NCBI RefSeq assembly: GCF_000721265.1 | Contig: NZ_JOFZ01000004.1 | Coordinates: forward strand, 567,734-631,733 | DNA length: 64,000 bases | Direction of reading: 5' to 3' | Source of the DNA: Streptomyces sp. NRRL F-5126 | Lineage (GTDB): Bacteria; Actinomycetota; Actinomycetes; Streptomycetales; Streptomycetaceae | Part shown: positions 48,301 to 53,909 of the stretch, piece by piece | Layout: each line of letters starts with the position of its first letter | How positions within the stretch are numbered: the stretch's first letter is position 1 | The notes under the pieces: model-generated | Database searches by the model: none | Told to the model about the DNA's origin: nothing | The model's input: only the letters and a program-made list of their open reading frames with translations | Translations under genes and position numbers: made by a program

Positions 48301-49352
48301 AGCGTGCGGTTCCAGTCGGCCTTCGTCTGTGCGCGCGCCTCGTCGAAGGTGAGGTTGCCGACCTCGCTGTGCTGATCCTTCACGGCCTGCTCGGCGCTGA
48401 TCGGCGACAGCGTGACACGCAGTTCGATGTCGTCCCCGCCGGTCTTGCCGAAGCCGAGGACGGCGCCGGTGTCCCTGCCGTCCTGCGCGGCGGCGTCGCT
48501 CAGCCTGCCGTCGTCGCCCCAACTGCGCAGGGAGGTGACGGGGGCGTTGGTGGTGGCGGCGTAGTACAGCCGGTACGAGGCGCCGTTGAACGACCCCGCG
48601 ACGAGCCCGGTGATCGACGTGGTTCCGTCGGGGAGCGTCGTCGCCTTCATGGTCGAGCGGGTGCGGCTGGTGTAGTTGTTCGCGAGGTCGAGGACGAGCT
48701 CGGGATCCGACCCGGCGGGGAAGCTGTACCGTTCGAGGGCCGTACGCGTCGTCGCCGTCATCTCGGCGTCGATGGTCCCCGAAGCCGGCTTCACCGACGA
48801 TCCGGAGCCGGCCAGAGCCCCCAGGCCCACCTGGTAGTAGCCGGGCGTCGCGGTCTCGTCGTCGTGGCTGTACGAGTGCGCGTAACTGCCGGTCGCGGGG
48901 CGGCTGTCGTACCGCACGGATGTCGGCACGACCAGCAGGTCCCCGCCGCCCCCCGAGCCGCCGACACCGTCGAGGTCCGTGGCGGTGAACCCGGCGATGT
49001 GGTCCTCGTCGTAGTCGTACCCGGAGTGGTTGCGGCCCGGCGTGGTCATCGGGTTGACCTTGGCCAGACTGTGCGGCGCCTCGGCGCCCGGCAGGTCGTT
49101 GCCGTCGTCACCGGCTGTCGACACGAACGGGTCGACGAGCTTCGTCCAGTCGGTGCCGCCGGAAGCCCCCGCAGACCCCGACGCCGCGGCCGCGACGGGC
49201 GCCGCCACGGCGGTGCCGCCCCCTGCCAGCACGGCGAGGCCGAGCGCCCCCGCCAGGAGAGCGGCGACGAGTGCGCGCAGTGATCGGCGGCGCCGGCGGG
49301 TGGGTCTCGCGAAAAACGGACGTGGGAAGGGGGCTTGGGGTCTTGTGGGCAC
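42399..49352 (-). CDS. secreted GH92 alpha-mannosidase fused to CBM-like, FIVAR, FN3 and PAP2 phosphatase modules
   Basis: A 2317-residue exoprotein. Order: Sec signal (1 to about 52); GH92 catalytic region (about 65-825) with YYDGWSTWDDFRKYS, NEIDLQAPYLFNYVGEPSLT and MDNDAGTMSTMFVAAALGLF; FIVAR helices (about 967-1029); three CBM6-like sandwiches (about 1030-1167, 1187-1317, 1319-1464); two FIVAR modules (about 1471-1604); two fibronectin-III domains (about 1611-1787); a PAP2-type acid phosphatase (about 1797-2130) with KDHYDYLRP (1932), PSGH (near 1970) and NRIILGFHYPID (near 2010); and a cadherin-like beta-sandwich (about 2171-2271). Family GH92 removes alpha-mannose; PAP2 enzymes hydrolyse phosphomonoesters. 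GTG 49352 follows GGAGAGG and lies 52 bp from a LacI-type operator. Combined action on phosphorylated mannan is inferred. Confidence 0.85.
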   Translation of the reverse strand: MPTRPQAPFPRPFFARPTRRRRRSLRALVAALLAGALGLAVLAGGGTAVAAPVAAAASGSAGASGGTDWTKLVDPFVSTAGDDGNDLPGAEAPHSLAKVNPMTTPGRNHSGYDYDEDHIAGFTATDLDGVGGSGGGGDLLVVPTSVRYDSRPATGSYAHSYSHDDETATPGYYQVGLGALAGSGSSVKPASGTIDAEMTATTRTALERYSFPAGSDPELVLDLANNYTSRTRSTMKATTLPDGTTSITGLVAGSFNGASYRLYYAATTNAPVTSLRSWGDDGRLSDAAAQDGRDTGAVLGFGKTGGDDIELRVTLSPISAEQAVKDQHSEVGNLTFDEARAQTKADWNRTLGAVAVKSSAKSDPGSTLTKEFYTHLYRMYGLPVNATSTSGTYRGVDGAVHKANGFTYYDGWSTWDDFRKYSVEAYIDPATYRDMVQSAVILFADAHTAGKSLGSLTHSVPTVRWERSAVVIADALSKGYKKFDRLDEAYPALKSYVGYYTGTQLRQGYVAGDPGTTVQRGYDQWALSVIAGALGKDADAKKLRSQSTMAIDNLVKAGAWTAPNGTKVGVLTPRAAGGDWQSADYEQFEAAGLYQGTLWQYNWYDAYDMGGLVQAMGGEKAGRAAVEHMFGEDSGADDGSTMLHSNANEIDLQAPYLFNYVGEPSLTQKWVRAIYTGTTWNRYIATGSTNEAPSGHGEFTPPVKTRVYKLSPHGFLPTMDNDAGTMSTMFVAAALGLFPVTAGSSQFQIGSPFFDSTTITYANGTKFTVKADGVSADDYYVQSATLNGSRFTNTWLDYSQIISGGTLKFTMGSKPSRWGVHTKPAYSLNTDGGDTGGSGTGPGRGGTILSARPATVDAAADGAVHGSVKLALSGRARFAAHKRTSLTKTGAAAVTGLPDGVTADIRVTGSRTATLSLTGTTKVDARFGITFSDRAFAHGVPASSVHGTGISVTDPLVISAAAAQRGDLKSLVDQASLVRSGNYSDGSYSLFRSALERGRTVLADSGSATGTIMAAHDALRSAIDALTIAEGGYAVLQAESPDQEHGPSLVHEAYQSDGDLGGVTEGAWERFAKLDFGGVAPHSISVRYANSQAATAKPSSVDVHAGDADGPVVATVSLPGTGGWQYYATVQAAVTDPQALLDASGATFVFHAPTGQQWVSNFDWYQFSPNEVSSSPTTTLATLTAANAAATGGGSLPLNLSNGIFENVTNGAWAEWHGTDLGDGADTVTVSYDKPQSRAASDSHIELHLGSKDGPKSVDIPLDYTGSGWGTVATATVHLDSGVFAGVQDVYADFVSSTQTSSQPYVGNVYSLKLTKSADTPTVFDATAFRSNSGGGLKSEPAGWSDAGSATDLGGTYDGAWLDYGDIGFGDAPKNTVTLTYVNNSARCGTGSAVQIYLDSFDPADPGSPDATVPLPVTGSAWSSGGTTSLTLPKAITGTHSVHLRLTTNADASHPYVANLGRITFSHVVAPPATDKTALRKAIAQYEGLSGDKARYDTIDFGVYQRELAAARALADADDATQLEVDTRTRSLTLAAGQLVPLPRLKLEDLVATASALDDARYTDASWKAFTGALASAKAAVADDSATDEDLTARYESLDHAMSALTTKPKAVPAAPGAVSATASGASLTVAWSAPGDTGGSAVTGYRVALDDGHRVGIADPGSRSTTFTGLPAGRSYTARVQAVNGVGASSPTAATAPVVTGGARPQRPDVTGVITDGKQVRVDWRAGGDGGFPVIGYTVALDDGTTAHVPATADTALLTTTGKARTHTATVSALTLAGTSDGAGTVATSSSGGSDPSSYVPSPFPDDTLNAKYASDAWPATGDGTDYFDDLLSGIDDLHTGILGANTKVPVGAPLTAENDKIAVRINNAATQKDVDRAETDATHSATVTMADGLGSRLGKIYQDALNGGDLPKTSALFSRVTKNLDTHDAAKDHYDYLRPYVRLGFAGDGGAVYESQDGSYASLATSGSYPSGHTYSGYEAGTIMATLLPELAPSILARTSEYGNNRIILGFHYPIDVMGGRITGQATVAHRWADPGFAKLLTQAHTEMENVLLAQCEKEGYGDTLTACEGDSYDGLSTAQDVDLYTRRLTYGFPQVGKAGQALKAPSDAAALLVTAFPDLTDEQRTEIIRQTATDSGYPLDATADGGASWQRVNLAAAMAAHVAVGADGSVTVTNFADATRASVADARAITVGGTAIDGFDPDVSTYVVDWPNNRRIPAVSAVAAEPGARVKVTDGSSVLTSSAHRFTTRTITVTSANGSVLRTYTIGFQRSHPGHRPFAAGGGGAGRGYAGAAVWSLVPDPAKKEGAPWARGRN

Positions 49353-49403
49353 GGCACCTCTCCAGCGTTCGCGGTACACGCACGCGTTCCGGCCCGCCGG
49401 AAG

Positions 49404-49425
49404 GACAACGTTGTCAACGATGCAA
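49404..49425. promoter_or_regulatory. double LacI-type operator before the GH92 fusion gene
   Basis: GACAACGTTGTC (49404-49415) is a perfect 12-bp palindrome, immediately followed by TCAACGATGCAA (49414-49425), which is a near copy of the site at 16607-16620. It is 52 bp upstream of the GH92 start, where a repressor would cover the promoter. No LacI gene is adjacent, so the regulator acts in trans. Confidence 0.65.
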
Positions 49426-49554
49426 GATCCGGAACGCACGCACTCGGGGACGACGGTAGCGGACACGGCCTGAATTGCACACAGTACGGCCACAACTGAC
49501 CGGCCGGCAGGCATGCCCAGGCAGCCTCGGCCGTGACCGTCACCCGCCGATTCC

Positions 49555-50301
49555 CTACGCGCGGCGTGCGATGGTGATGATCTCCTCGCTCGTGGAGGTG
49601 ACGGGCCCACGTCCCCAGTCCCCGTATCTGGCCTCGACCGTGAAGCCGGCCTCGGCGAGGAACGCGTCGAGGCCGGCGGCGTCCAGGAAGCGCAGGCTCG
49701 CGCGGTCGACGCGGACTACGGCCCCGCCGGGCTCCGCGGTCGTTCCCGTGAACGTGACGACATCTTCACGGACGGCCTCCACCTGATGCCAGACCCGCAG
49801 CGTCCGGCCGGCCGCGTCGACGACGTCCGATGCGTTCGACGGATTCCAGGCCTCCCAGGCCCGTGCCTGTGGGTGACGGGTCTCGAAGGCGAATCTGCCG
49901 CCGGCGCGCAATGCCGCGCGGATCGCGGCGAGCGATGAACGTATGTCGTCGTCGGCGATCAGGAACTGGAACGCGTGGCCGGTCATGATCGCGAGCTCGA
50001 ACTCGGTGTCCCAGCCCATCGACGCCGCCACCCCGTTGACCCATTCGACATCCGCGCGGCGCCGCGCACGCGCGAGGGCGGCGCAGTCCGGATCGAGGCC
50101 GGCGAGGCGTCCATGATGCCCGTGCGCGCGCGCCCAGTGCAGCATCGCCCCTGTGCCGCAACCGACGTCGAGGACCGACTCGGCGTCTGTCAGCAAACCG
50201 GCATAGAACGCGTCTCCTGGCCAACGGTCAGGGTCCCACGGATCGAGCAGGTCATAGAGCGCGGCGGCGTCGGAGTCCGAGTACACCGCGCCAGTGTCCA
50301 C
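49555..50301 (-). CDS. class I SAM-dependent methyltransferase
   Basis: A 248-residue enzyme. ESVLDVGCGTGAMLHWARAH (motif I), LAGLDPDCAALARARRR, WVNGVAASMGWDTEFELAIM and FAFETRHPQARAWEAWNPSN are present; the last motif is shared with the gene at 8315-9040, so both belong to the same Methyltransf_25-like group. It starts with GTG at 50301. The substrate is unknown. It lies downstream of, and opposite to, relic sequence beginning at 50,414. Confidence 0.88.
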   Translation of the reverse strand: MDTGAVYSDSDAAALYDLLDPWDPDRWPGDAFYAGLLTDAESVLDVGCGTGAMLHWARAHGHHGRLAGLDPDCAALARARRRADVEWVNGVAASMGWDTEFELAIMTGHAFQFLIADDDIRSSLAAIRAALRAGGRFAFETRHPQARAWEAWNPSNASDVVDAAGRTLRVWHQVEAVREDVVTFTGTTAEPGGAVVRVDRASLRFLDAAGLDAFLAEAGFTVEARYGDWGRGPVTSTSEEIITIARRA

Positions 50302-50413
50302 AACCTCGTGACGGCCGCCAAGCGGATTTCGGCGGAGCCCTTCGGCCGGTCTTCATGGCCTGCCGCGCCTGGTGAGCGGCAACCAGGCGGCCCTCTTTCC
50401 ACGCTGGGTGCCA

Positions 50414-50909
50414 TGACCTTCCCTCCAGAACGCACCACGTACTACTGGCACACCCGGACCAGGATCCCGGCGTAGCCGACGGCTCGACGAAGCGGGCCCT
50501 GACACTACGAGGACGGTGGCGGCCGTCTCGGTCGAACGGACCGCGACGGGAAAGGGGCCCGCGCCCCTCACCACAGCCTCCGCTCCGGTCCGCACCTCGG
50601 CGCCCTCGACGAGTGAAAGAGACGACACGATGCATCTCGTGACCTACCTGGACTTCCAGCACACCAGTGCAGCCACCTCGCGCAGCGGCCTCATGGTCAT
50701 CTCCGGGGCCGCACCGCCGACGCCGACCTCCACTGGGCCAGGGCGTGCGTCGCCCGCCAGTGCTCCGCCCACTCCGCGTCGCTCGACCCCGTCCTGGCGC
50801 ACCTCGAATCGCCGGACGAGCCCGTGCCCGAGCGCTTCCACGCCCAAGGCGTCCGCCGCGCACACGCATGAAGGCAGCCGCGCCGCGGACCCTGTTCGTA
50901 TCAACCTGA
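50414..50909 (+). pseudogene. decayed copy of molybdopterin oxidoreductase C terminus plus its partner gene
   Basis: Reading rightward: RTTYYWHTRTRIPA-stop (50,435-50,476) matches the RTVYHWHTRTKTMRA segment of the oxidoreductase at 58.6-60.9 kb; VAAVSVERTATGKGPAPLTT (from about 50,519) matches its C-terminal VAAVAVERIAAGDGPAPAPT; then MHLVTYLDFQ (50,630) matches the start of the partner gene at 58,097-58,555. In another frame come TADADLHWARACVARQCSAH and DEPVPERFHAQGVRR, then MKAAAPRTLFVST-stop. Large internal deletions and at least two frameshifts are present. It is therefore a relic of a second copy of that two-gene module in the opposite orientation. Confidence 0.8.
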
Positions 50910-50938
50910 CGGGCCGGACCGCACGGCGCCGGTATGGT

Positions 50939-51223
50939 TCACGACGCCCACTGAAAGCGAGCACGCGCCATGTCCACACGTGTTCCGCGCAGCGGCGTCC
51001 CCTCGCTGCGAAGCAGGGCCGAAGCCTGCCCGCCGTGGCAGGTGGGAGGTGTGCCGTCCGCGTACACGACGCGCCACCACGGCACGTCGTCGCCGAGCAG
51101 ACCCATGGCCCGCCCCGCCTGGCGTGCACCGACACCGGCCTGTCGGCCGACGTCGCCGTAAGAGGCCACGGCACCCGCGGGTATCGCGCAGACCGCATCC
51201 CGGACGTCGTCGACGTAGCTCAT
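50939..51223 (-). CDS. alkyltransferase-like protein (MGMT family lacking the catalytic cysteine)
   Basis: A 94-residue protein equal in size to bacterial ATL proteins. VRDAVCAIPAGAVASYGDVG and RQAGRAMGLLGDDVPWWRVV are the MGMT DNA-binding-domain signatures. The active-site PCHR motif reads PWWR, with Trp49 in place of Cys, so it cannot transfer alkyl groups but, like eATL/Atl1, should bind O6-alkylguanine and hand it to nucleotide excision repair. ATG 51223 is preceded by GGGAGTTGTTCC. It is a single-gene unit. Confidence 0.88.
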   Translation of the reverse strand: MSYVDDVRDAVCAIPAGAVASYGDVGRQAGVGARQAGRAMGLLGDDVPWWRVVYADGTPPTCHGGQASALLRSEGTPLRGTRVDMARARFQWAS

Positions 51224-51253
51224 GGAACAACTCCCGAAAGCGCGGCCAATGAC

Positions 51254-51463
51254 CTAGGCCTTCGCGAGGGCACCCCCCTTGTGCATCGCGATGTGGTCGG
51301 TCTTGTCGCTCTTGATCTCGTACTGCGGATCGTCCGGTGAGCAGTGGCGCGTGTAGCCCTTGAACGTCACATCGTGCGTGTGCTTCTTCACGATGACGCC
51401 TTCCACGTGACCGGCCTCGGAATTCCAGCGCACGTGGTCACCCGCGGAAAACTCCTTCGCCAT
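51254..51463 (-). CDS. DUF2945 (hypervirulence-associated TUDOR-like) protein
   Basis: A 69-residue protein, MAKEFSAGDHVRWNSEAGHV followed by EGVIVKKHTHDVTFKGYTRH and PQYEIKSDKTDHIAMHKGGAL. This is the standard small DUF2945/HVA1 family with an SH3-like fold, of unknown function. ATG 51463 has a GGAGG ribosome site. It lies 30 bp upstream of the alkyltransferase-like gene and in the same direction, so the two may be cotranscribed. Confidence 0.88.
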   Translation of the reverse strand: MAKEFSAGDHVRWNSEAGHVEGVIVKKHTHDVTFKGYTRHCSPDDPQYEIKSDKTDHIAMHKGGALAKA

Positions 51464-51590
51464 TCCGGTTCCTCCGTTCTGCTTCCTCAAGCGGCGGCGG
51501 GCATCGGGCCGCCCCATGAACGATCCGGGTACCCGGCAACGCGGACGCCGTAACGACCGCCGCCCCGGACTGCGACCCGGCCGGGGCGCC

Positions 51591-51636
51591 TGTCAGGGTT
51601 CCTTGACAGGCGTCACCCTGTCAGGGCACCCTGACA
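51591..51636. promoter_or_regulatory. pair of 18-bp palindromic operators before the HTH/Clp-N genes
   Basis: TGTCAGGGTTCCTTGACA (51591-51608) and TGTCAGGGCACCCTGACA (51619-51636) share arms TGTCAGGG/CCCTGACA; the second is perfect and ends three bases before the ATG at 51640. Centres are 28 bp apart, close to three helical turns. The adjacent HTH protein is the expected binder. Confidence 0.8.
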
Positions 51637-51639
51637 CGC

Positions 51640-51882
51640 ATGGGAGCTGAGGACACACCGGCCTCGCTGGCCGGGCAAGTCACCAACAAGGATCCGGCTG
51701 TGGGCCTGCAGGCAGTCGTCGCACTGCGCCGTCTTCTGGAAGAACTCGAGCGCGTCCACGTCGACAACGCCCGCGGCCAGGGCTGGTCGTGGCAGAGCAT
51801 CGCCACGGCGCTGAACGTCAGCAGGCAGTCGGTCCACGAGAAGCACGCAAGCAGGCGCAAAGCCACGGGCAAGGAGGACTAG
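51640..51882 (+). CDS. small HTH DNA-binding protein paired with a Clp-N protein
   Basis: An 80-residue protein. The first half (VGLQAVVALRRLLEELERVH) is a helix likely used for dimerisation; the second half (GWSWQSIATALNVSRQSVHE) is a helix-turn-helix, with a basic end (KHASRRKATGKED). Its ATG begins three bases after a strong palindrome and lacks a ribosome site. It is followed after 2 bp by the Clp-N gene. This HTH-plus-Clp-N pair is widespread in Streptomyces; repression of its own operon and response to protein stress is inferred. Confidence 0.85.
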   Translation: MGAEDTPASLAGQVTNKDPAVGLQAVVALRRLLEELERVHVDNARGQGWSWQSIATALNVSRQSVHEKHASRRKATGKED

Positions 51883-51884
51883 GG

Positions 51885-52430
51885 GTGTTCGAGTATTTCA
51901 CCGACCGCGCGAGGCGCGCCGTGGTGCTGTCCCAGGACGAGGCGATCGCACTGGGACATGACTTCATCGGCACGGAGCACATCCTGCTCGGCCTCATCGG
52001 CACCGAGCGGAGCACCGCCGGAGACGTATTGCGGGAGCACGGCGTCGAGTTGACGCGGGCCAGGCAGGAGACCGTGCGGGTCCTGGAGGCTGCCGGCGTC
52101 GCAGCCTGCGGCGGCCGACCCGCGAAGGAAGCACTGTCGGCCATCGGTATCGACGTGGACGAGATTCAGCGGCGGGCCGATGCCGCATTCGGCCTCGGCG
52201 CCTTCCAGTACCCCAGGCCTGCCTACACGCCGGACGCCAAGAAAGCCCTCGAACACACCCTGCGGGAGGCACGAGCACTGGGCCGCGAGACGTTCGGCAC
52301 GGAACATGTGCTGCTCGGCCTGCTGGCAGCAGGGGAAGGCCGCGGCCTGGAAGTGCTGGCGGCACTGGGGAAGGACCCTGCCGCCCTGCGCGAGGCGGTA
52401 CTCGCGCGGGCCGCGGTCAAGGACTCGTAG
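51885..52430 (+). CDS. Clp N-terminal-domain protein (no ATPase)
   Basis: A 181-residue protein made of two Clp-N repeats: FTDRARRAVVLSQDEAIALG HDFIGTEHILLGL and YTPDAKKALEHTLREARALG ... FGTEHVLLGLLAAGEG. These are the substrate/adaptor-binding motifs of ClpC, but no AAA+ module follows, so it cannot unfold proteins alone. It may act as an adaptor or as a sensor for the HTH partner. GTG 51885 uses AAGGAG (51871-51876), inside the end of the previous gene. Its 3' end overlaps the convergent gene by 14 bp. Confidence 0.88.
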   Translation: MFEYFTDRARRAVVLSQDEAIALGHDFIGTEHILLGLIGTERSTAGDVLREHGVELTRARQETVRVLEAAGVAACGGRPAKEALSAIGIDVDEIQRRADAAFGLGAFQYPRPAYTPDAKKALEHTLREARALGRETFGTEHVLLGLLAAGEGRGLEVLAALGKDPAALREAVLARAAVKDS

Positions 52431-52929
52431 CCGACGCGCTTGACTCCGGGGTCGGCGTGATCTCGACGAAGGGAATGTGATCGCGGCCGATGGCGTAGTA
52501 GTCCTCGGTGCTGCCGTCGGTCTCTATGCCGCAGACAGCCATGAGGCGGCGGGCGGTCCGCGGGTGGAGGGGCGCGTACTCGGCCATGGCGCGTCCGGAT
52601 TCCTCGGGCGTCATGGGCCGGGCGACGGCCTTGGTGCGGTGTCGTCCGACCTGGATCGTGACGTGCGGTGTGTGCTGGATGTTGCGGTACCACTGCGAGG
52701 TGGGCCCGAAGCCGGAGGCCAGGTGGTAGGCGCCGGTCCCCGGGACGCGGCCGGTGATCTCCACGACGACCTGGCGGGGCAGCCCACTGCTGCGGCCGGT
52801 GTGCGTCAGCAACATGAGGCGGCTGCCCGTGACAGCGCCCAGGTGCCAGCGGTACAGGTGGATCGGGGCACGCGCGATCAGGCGGCGCCAGCCGGTCGGT
52901 GACGGGGTGGCTCTTACCTTGCGCGGCAT
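52417..52929 (-). CDS. F420-dependent (deazaflavin) nitroreductase/quinone reductase family protein
   Basis: A 170-residue DDN-family split-barrel protein. RLMLLTHTGRSSGLPRQVVV, YHLASGFGPTSQWYRNIQHT and VTIQVGRHRTKAVARPMTPE are the family blocks that bind coenzyme F420. It would reduce quinones or nitro compounds using F420H2. ATG 52929 is preceded on its strand by GAAGGGGCCGTG. It is a monocistronic unit convergent with the Clp-N gene. Confidence 0.87.
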   Translation of the reverse strand: MPRKVRATPSPTGWRRLIARAPIHLYRWHLGAVTGSRLMLLTHTGRSSGLPRQVVVEITGRVPGTGAYHLASGFGPTSQWYRNIQHTPHVTIQVGRHRTKAVARPMTPEESGRAMAEYAPLHPRTARRLMAVCGIETDGSTEDYYAIGRDHIPFVEITPTPESSASATSP

Positions 52930-53056
52930 CACGGCCCCTTCTGCGCCTGGAGTGTGTTCTCGCGATGACGCTCCGGCAGCGCATGCCGCTGAACGCCCAT
53001 CGCCACCAAAGACGGCCCACCCATCCTTGCACAAGGCAAGAGAACCGGGCGGAGTT

Positions 53057-53830
53057 TCAGCGAACGGGCGGCTCGGCGCCGGCGAGGCGTGCCGACAGCC
53101 GGTGTGCGGCGCCGACGACCGCCTCCGCGGTCCCCAGCACTGCCTGTGGCGGTAGCCGGAAGACCGGCGCGGACACGTTCATCGCGGCAACCACGCGGCC
53201 GCGGTGGTCGTACACCGGCGCCGCAACCGCGATGAGCCCCGGTTCCATCTCCTCGATGGCCAGCGCGTACCCGTGTTCGCGTTCCCGGCGCAGCCGCTCC
53301 AGCACGGCCGCCACCTCGCGAGGAGCCGCGTTGGTGCCGGGCATCAGTGCCTCGCCCTCGGTGGCCAGGAGCGCCGCCACCTCCTCGTCCGGCCGATCGA
53401 ACAGCAGGGCCCGGCCGGCAGAGGTGCAGTTCAAAGGCGAGGTGCGGCCGATCCACTCGTGCGCCTGGAGCGTGCGCGAGGTGCGCTCGGTCAGCACGGT
53501 CACCACGCCGTGCCCGGACAGCACCGTCAGATAGGCCGGCTCGCCGACCCGGTGCACCAGCTCACGCAGCACCGCCGGGGCCTCACGGTGCAGCCTGCTC
53601 TCACCGGCCGACGAGGCCAGTGCCAGCAACTGGGGGCCGATGCGGTAGTGCAGGCTGCTCGGATCCCGCTCGGCGAACCCCTCCTGCGCCAGGACTTTCA
53701 ACGTCCGTGACACCTGGGACTTCTCCCTGCCCACCGCCTGGGCCACGTCCTGGACGCCCATCGGACGCCGGCCGAGGGCACGCAGGATGTCCAGTGCCCG
53801 GTGCACGCTGCTGAGGCTCTCGCTACCCAT
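53057..53830 (-). CDS. IclR-family regulator
   Basis: A 257-residue protein. The N-terminal winged helix is SVHRALDILRALGRRPMGVQ DVAQAVGREKSQVSRTLKVL; the C-terminal GAF-like effector domain includes YLTVLSGHGVVTVL, LNCTSAGRALLFDRPDEEV and GLIAVAAPVYDHRGRVVAAM. ATG 53830 is used because AGGGTGG lies upstream; a GTG at 53848 would add six residues. It is divergent from the asparagine synthetase gene 79 bp away and probably controls it. Confidence 0.9.
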   Translation of the reverse strand: MGSESLSSVHRALDILRALGRRPMGVQDVAQAVGREKSQVSRTLKVLAQEGFAERDPSSLHYRIGPQLLALASSAGESRLHREAPAVLRELVHRVGEPAYLTVLSGHGVVTVLTERTSRTLQAHEWIGRTSPLNCTSAGRALLFDRPDEEVAALLATEGEALMPGTNAAPREVAAVLERLRREREHGYALAIEEMEPGLIAVAAPVYDHRGRVVAAMNVSAPVFRLPPQAVLGTAEAVVGAAHRLSARLAGAEPPVR

Positions 53831-53909
53831 GCGACCACCCTGCCCCACGCGTGCGTATACAGCAACTCACGATGTACCCTGCGCACCCATCCGCCTATCG
53901 TCGTGCCGC

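Noticed and set aside
47265..49283. Long plus-strand frame opposite the GH92 domain
   Set aside because: Low-complexity Val/Gly/Arg composition and no ribosome site; the minus strand encodes an unmistakable GH92 domain.
51591..51636. Two TGTCAGGG palindromes as a CRISPR or IS inverted repeat
   Set aside because: Only two copies exist, both directly before an HTH gene, with no spacers, transposase or target duplication; an operator pair explains them better.
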